A program made the position numbers and the translations under genes. Below, in pieces: positions 61,002-64,000 of a DNA stretch of 64,000 nucleotides. The notes under the pieces are model-generated. The model ran no database searches, was not told the origin of the DNA, and was given only the letters and a program-made list of their open reading frames with translations. Position 1 is the first letter of the stretch; each line of letters starts with the position of its first letter. The DNA is from Tepidicaulis marinus (lineage in GTDB: Bacteria; Pseudomonadota; Alphaproteobacteria; Parvibaculales; Parvibaculaceae): positions 1-64,000 of the forward strand of contig NZ_BBIO01000010.1 of assembly GCF_000739695.1 (NCBI RefSeq), read 5' to 3'.

Positions 61002-61520
61002 TCAGTCTTCGGTTTCGTCCGCCATCAGCTCGCGCGGCTTGCCGTAGAAGACAAGCGCGCCCGTGCCCGGCGTGATGGCACGCCAGTTGTCGATGTCGAA
61101 ATCGAAAACGACGAAGGCGCCGGTCGGGAAATGCTCGAACTTGCTCGCATCGTCCGGATGCCCGGCAAGCAGGGCGGCGAGAAGCTCAAGGCCCGGATTA
61201 TGCGCGATGAGGAGAAGCGTGTCCGTGTCGTCGCCTGCATGCTGAATGGCGCCGATCAGTTCTTCCGGCATCGCCATATAAAGATCGTCGTGATAGCTCA
61301 CACAAGGGCCGAGCTTGGCGGCGATCGGCTCGCAAGTCGCCTTCGCGCGCTTGGCCGTGGAGCACATGACCTGATCCGGCTTGAAGCCGCGTTTGACGAT
61401 GAAATCGGCCATGAAATCGGCCGCCTTCCTGCCGCGCTTGTTCAAGGGGCGCGCCGCATCGTCCAGAGCCGTGTCGCTCCAGTCGGATTTGGCATGTCTT
61501 AAAAGGCACAGGCGTTTCAT
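61002..61520 (-). CDS. sixA: Histidine phosphatase SixA-like
   Basis: 172 residues, histidine-phosphatase fold: LCLLRHAKSDW (RHG-type RHA box), CSTAKRAKATCEPI and IAHNPGLELLAALL. SixA removes phosphate from the phosphotransfer domain of hybrid kinases. It overlaps the downstream-oriented sterol desaturase gene by ATGA (61517-61520). ATG 61520 is chosen because the longer frame runs antisense to the next gene. Confidence 0.88.
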   Translation of the reverse strand: MKRLCLLRHAKSDWSDTALDDAARPLNKRGRKAADFMADFIVKRGFKPDQVMCSTAKRAKATCEPIAAKLGPCVSYHDDLYMAMPEELIGAIQHAGDDTDTLLLIAHNPGLELLAALLAGHPDDASKFEHFPTGAFVVFDFDIDNWRAITPGTGALVFYGKPRELMADETED

Positions 61521-62344
61521 CGCGTCTTCCAGAGTTTCGGCCGGAAGGGCAGGGCAAGGCTCCAAAGGATCCGGGCAGGTTCCGGCCCGCGATGCTCGGC
61601 CAGGCCAATTTCCATCCCCTGATGCCCCTTTTCCGGCTCGGCACGATAAGTACCGAAAAGACGGTCCCAAAGCGAGAGGTTAAAGCCAAAATTACTGTTA
61701 GTTTCCCGCTTGATGACCGAATGATGCACCCGGTGCATGTCCGGGGTGACGATGAAGGCCCTTAAAACCCGGTCGGCGGCGCGGGGAAGGGCGATATTGG
61801 CGTGGTTGAACATGGCCGTGGCGTTGAGGATCACCTCAAAGGCGATGACCGCGATGGGCCCGATCCCGAGAAGGAAGACCAGGACAATCTTGAAGCCCAT
61901 GCTCAGCAGAATTTCGATGGGGTGAAAGCGGATGCCGGTCGTCGTGTCGATATCCCGGTCCACATGATGCATGGCATGCAGCCGCCAGAGCGCTGGCACG
62001 AAATGAAAAACCACATGCTGGGCATAGATCGCAAGATCGAGCAGCAGAAGCGAGAGCGCAAAGATAAGGGGCTCCGGCAGCAGGTTTCCGGCGGCAGGCA
62101 GATTGAAAAGCCCCCAGCCTTTCTCCTCCGCCAGAAGCGCGGCATCGACGGCAAGCAGCGGCAGCAAAAAGCGCAGCGCCAGCGAGTTAACGAGCGAGAT
62201 GGAGAGGTTGCTCGCATCCCGCCGCCATTTCGGCAGGCTGGACGGGCGTTTCGGGATCAGCCATTCGAGCAACAGCATGGCGCCGAGGACGCCGAGGAAA
62301 ACCCCCTGCCTTATGAGAATTTCATCCGTCAGCCAGCTTGCCAT
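61517..62344 (-). CDS. Sterol desaturase / fatty acid hydroxylase family protein
   Basis: 275 residues with four helices and histidine clusters HVVFH, HAMHHVDRD and HRVHHSVI. A second member of the family whose other copy is at 12.7 kb. It precedes sixA on the same strand with a 4-base overlap. The substrate is unknown, with lipid hydroxylation the likely chemistry. Confidence 0.87.
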   Translation of the reverse strand: MASWLTDEILIRQGVFLGVLGAMLLLEWLIPKRPSSLPKWRRDASNLSISLVNSLALRFLLPLLAVDAALLAEEKGWGLFNLPAAGNLLPEPLIFALSLLLLDLAIYAQHVVFHFVPALWRLHAMHHVDRDIDTTTGIRFHPIEILLSMGFKIVLVFLLGIGPIAVIAFEVILNATAMFNHANIALPRAADRVLRAFIVTPDMHRVHHSVIKRETNSNFGFNLSLWDRLFGTYRAEPEKGHQGMEIGLAEHRGPEPARILWSLALPFRPKLWKTR

Positions 62345-62439
62345 TGCGTCCCTTCAGCCCCTTGGCGCACTCTTTACCGGTGCGCTGCCTTATCTTAAGG
62401 ATATATATAGCGCAGATGAGACGGCAGGGGCGGGCTGAC

Positions 62440-63219
62440 ATGAACGTGATCCTGCCGGCCCTTTTTAAGGCGGATGAGGCGATGGGGATAAACGCGGTTT
62501 GGCTGGGCGCGCGCGGCGCGCGGGCATTTGTGCTGGCGGCGGTGTTTTTCCTTGCCGCTAGTGCGGGGCTCAGGGCGGAGGAGACGGACCTGGGCGCCGA
62601 AGAAGGCGAGTTCGACACCGATTACATTTGCCGGACGCTGGATGAGACCCCGCCGGGCGAGCCGCTTTTTTGCTCCGCTTCCATCGGTCCCGGCGCGCCC
62701 GACATCGAGGTCGCCCTTTTCTGGCAGCGCGAGGATTATTCGATCCTGATCGACCGGATCGAGATTGCGCGCCAGGGAGAGGTGGAGTCTTTCCAGACGA
62801 TTGGCCCCATCGATTCCCGCGCCCTGCCGGATATGGAGACGAACGGCTTTGAAATGCTGGATATGAATTTCGATGGCTATCTCGATATGCGCATCATCGA
62901 GTTTCTGCCCGCCGGTCCCAATATCCCCTATCTCCATTGGCTCTGGTCGCCGGAAAGCGGCAGGTTCGTTTCCGCCGGTTTTCTGAACGAGCTCGGCTAT
63001 ACGGAATTCGATGAGGAAGAACGCCTCGTCTTTGCGCCCTGGCGCTCCAGCGCCGCGGAAATGGGCGAGGACACTTATGTCTATGAGGCGGGCGAGCTGA
63101 AACAGACAGGCCGCATCATGCGCCGCTACACCGACGACGGTGCCTGCACGCAAACCTCTTATGAGGCGGTGGACGGCCAGCTCATCAAGACCGCAAGCGG
63201 CCCCTGCCCGGAAGAGTGA
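62440..63219 (+). CDS. Secreted hypothetical protein
   Basis: About 259 residues: a hydrophobic segment (AFVLAAVFFLAASAGLRA) then an acidic soluble domain with the calcium-like motif MLDMNFDGYLDMRIIEF, DxNxDG type, and YTDDGACTQTSYEAVDG. It resembles XAC2610-like or FG-GAP-type secreted proteins whose DxNxDG loop binds Ca2+. ATG 62440 is the start; later in-frame ATG 62482 is possible. Function unknown. Confidence 0.65.
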   Translation: MNVILPALFKADEAMGINAVWLGARGARAFVLAAVFFLAASAGLRAEETDLGAEEGEFDTDYICRTLDETPPGEPLFCSASIGPGAPDIEVALFWQREDYSILIDRIEIARQGEVESFQTIGPIDSRALPDMETNGFEMLDMNFDGYLDMRIIEFLPAGPNIPYLHWLWSPESGRFVSAGFLNELGYTEFDEEERLVFAPWRSSAAEMGEDTYVYEAGELKQTGRIMRRYTDDGACTQTSYEAVDGQLIKTASGPCPEE

Positions 63220-63246
63220 GCCGGACAGGCGCGTTGTCGCGGCAGC

Positions 63247-63660
63247 TTAAATCGTCGTGTGGCGCGCGCGGGCCCCGCGCTCGATAGCGGCAGCGGACAG
63301 CTTTTCGATGCCCAGCGTGTCGCGCAGCAATTGCAGAAGGCGAAGTTCTTCCTGCTGCACGGTCAGATCGGCCGCGGCAACCTCCACGGCGAGCGCATAG
63401 GCGGTTTCGTGCAGATGCTCGGGCAGCGCGTCGCGCACCAGGCCGAACACCGCTTCCAGCCCGCCATCTTCCTGCAGGATCTCGCCGCAATCTTCCGCGA
63501 TTTGCACAAGAAGGTCGGAGGAAAAATTGTCGAAAACCGGCAGCGTCGTCACGATCGTGCCGATCTTGCGCAGTTCCTTGTCGCTCATCGCGCTATCGAC
63601 GGCGGACATCGTGACCATCACATAGATGAGCGCGGTATGGGGGTTGATGGTTTGCGGCAT
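63247..63660 (-). CDS. TerB-like protein
   Basis: 137 residues of the TerB/tellurite-resistance-like helical fold: ALIYVMVTMSAVDSAMSDKELRKIGTIV, GLVRDALPEHLHETAYALAVEVAAADLTVQQEELRLLQLLRDTLGI. Such proteins have an acidic metal site and unclear stress roles. ATG 63660 is chosen over an extension to 63753. It lies 114 bases downstream of the helicase gene stop. Confidence 0.85.
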   Translation of the reverse strand: MPQTINPHTALIYVMVTMSAVDSAMSDKELRKIGTIVTTLPVFDNFSSDLLVQIAEDCGEILQEDGGLEAVFGLVRDALPEHLHETAYALAVEVAAADLTVQQEELRLLQLLRDTLGIEKLSAAAIERGARARHTTI

Positions 63661-63774
63661 GAAACTGAACCTCGTTACCTTGTGTTGTCCCGCCGGCAGG
63701 GAAGCCGGGGCGGAAGGGCGCCCGACAGTAGGATTGCTCGGCCTTAATCGCAAGGGCGGATAAGAGCCGGAAAT

Positions 63775-64000
63775 TCAAAGAAAATCGCGCACTTTTTCAA
63801 GCGTTTCGGCAAGTCCCAGCCGCTCGATGGGCACTTCAGGGGGAAAAGCGGTGGTCAGCCGTGTCGGCAGGCCGGGATCGAGCAGAATGAAAACCCCTTT
63901 ATCCCCCGCCGAGCGGATCAGCCGCCCGAAGGCCTGTTTGAGCCGCAGGCGCACGATCATCTCGTCATATTTGCGCCCGCCAAAGGCCTCCCGCCGCGCC
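63775..64000 (-). CDS. DinG-type ATP-dependent helicase, C-terminal part
   Basis: The last 75 residues of a gene that runs off the right edge of the window. ARREAFGGRKYDEMIVRLRLKQAFGRLIRSAGDKGV is the typical C-terminal motif VI region (QAFGRLIR) of XPD/DinG-like superfamily 2 helicases, followed by LLDPGLPTR. DinG unwinds structured DNA and R-loops. The rest cannot be judged. Confidence 0.88.
   Translation of the reverse strand, partial: ARREAFGGRKYDEMIVRLRLKQAFGRLIRSAGDKGVFILLDPGLPTRLTTAFPPEVPIERLGLAETLEKVRDFL

Overview
The window is one stretch of a GC-rich chromosome that is almost fully coding and, in what I can see, free of mobile elements, CRISPR arrays and rRNA. GcrA, a cell-cycle regulator restricted to Alphaproteobacteria, is encoded here. 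The argD-argF-hslO neighbourhood, the long-form dCTP deaminase, the SAM-II riboswitch before metZ and the DUF1302-type outer-membrane protein fit the same class. A Parvibaculum-like or other Hyphomicrobiales-like genome is plausible, but that finer placement is a guess. The ectoine genes point to salt or osmotic stress. The sterol-desaturase-like enzymes, flavin monooxygenase, SDRs and acyl-CoA dehydrogenase point to lipid or hydrophobic-compound metabolism.

Left part (1-15.2 kb): the end of a DUF1302 protein, a membrane-anchored sulfatase, a probable zinc-uptake operon (ZrgA-like protein, ABC ATPase, FtsX-type permease, DUF3299 protein) behind a Zur-like palindrome, a Kef/CPA2 potassium-proton antiporter, small envelope lipoproteins and a DUF1328 membrane protein. 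Next come the ectoine genes ectABC with a divergent MarR-type ectR, and a Na+/solute symporter placed after the ectC terminator. A fatty-acid-hydroxylase-like enzyme and a LysR regulator follow.

Middle part (15.2-42.2 kb): a Baeyer-Villiger-type monooxygenase and an SDR, the lutABC lactate-oxidation genes, and a copper island. In the copper island copA-copB and a copper P-type ATPase diverge from two back-to-back 19-bp-spacer promoters of CueR type. After that lie TetR/DUF1330, an alpha/beta hydrolase, and a Cpx-like two-component system divergent from a Spy/CpxP-like protein, with matching GTAAC-N5-GTAAC boxes. A second TetR, a monooxygenase-fold protein and a divergent SDR/acyl-CoA dehydrogenase pair follow. 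The phosphate regulon phoR-pstSCAB-phoU-phoB, with a clear Pho box, closes this part.

Right part (42.2-64 kb): gcrA with a consensus DnaA box upstream, an unpaired ABC-2 permease, arginine genes argD-argF and argE with hslO and a lipoprotein, trkH, apaG, and metZ behind a SAM-II riboswitch plus terminator. Then dcd, lrgAB, a secreted small protein behind an FNR-type box, a radical SAM protein, a DUF2804 protein, tRNA-Gly(CCC), and a large GT2 glycosyltransferase. That glycosyltransferase carries an N-terminal MshEN-like domain that probably binds c-di-GMP. The window ends with an orphan solute-binding protein, SixA, a second sterol-desaturase-like protein, a TerB-like protein and the C-terminus of a DinG-type helicase.

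No wholly new multi-gene system is obvious. The most interesting signals are regulatory architectures and the MshEN-glycosyltransferase fusion. All regulator-site pairings are read from motif and position only.
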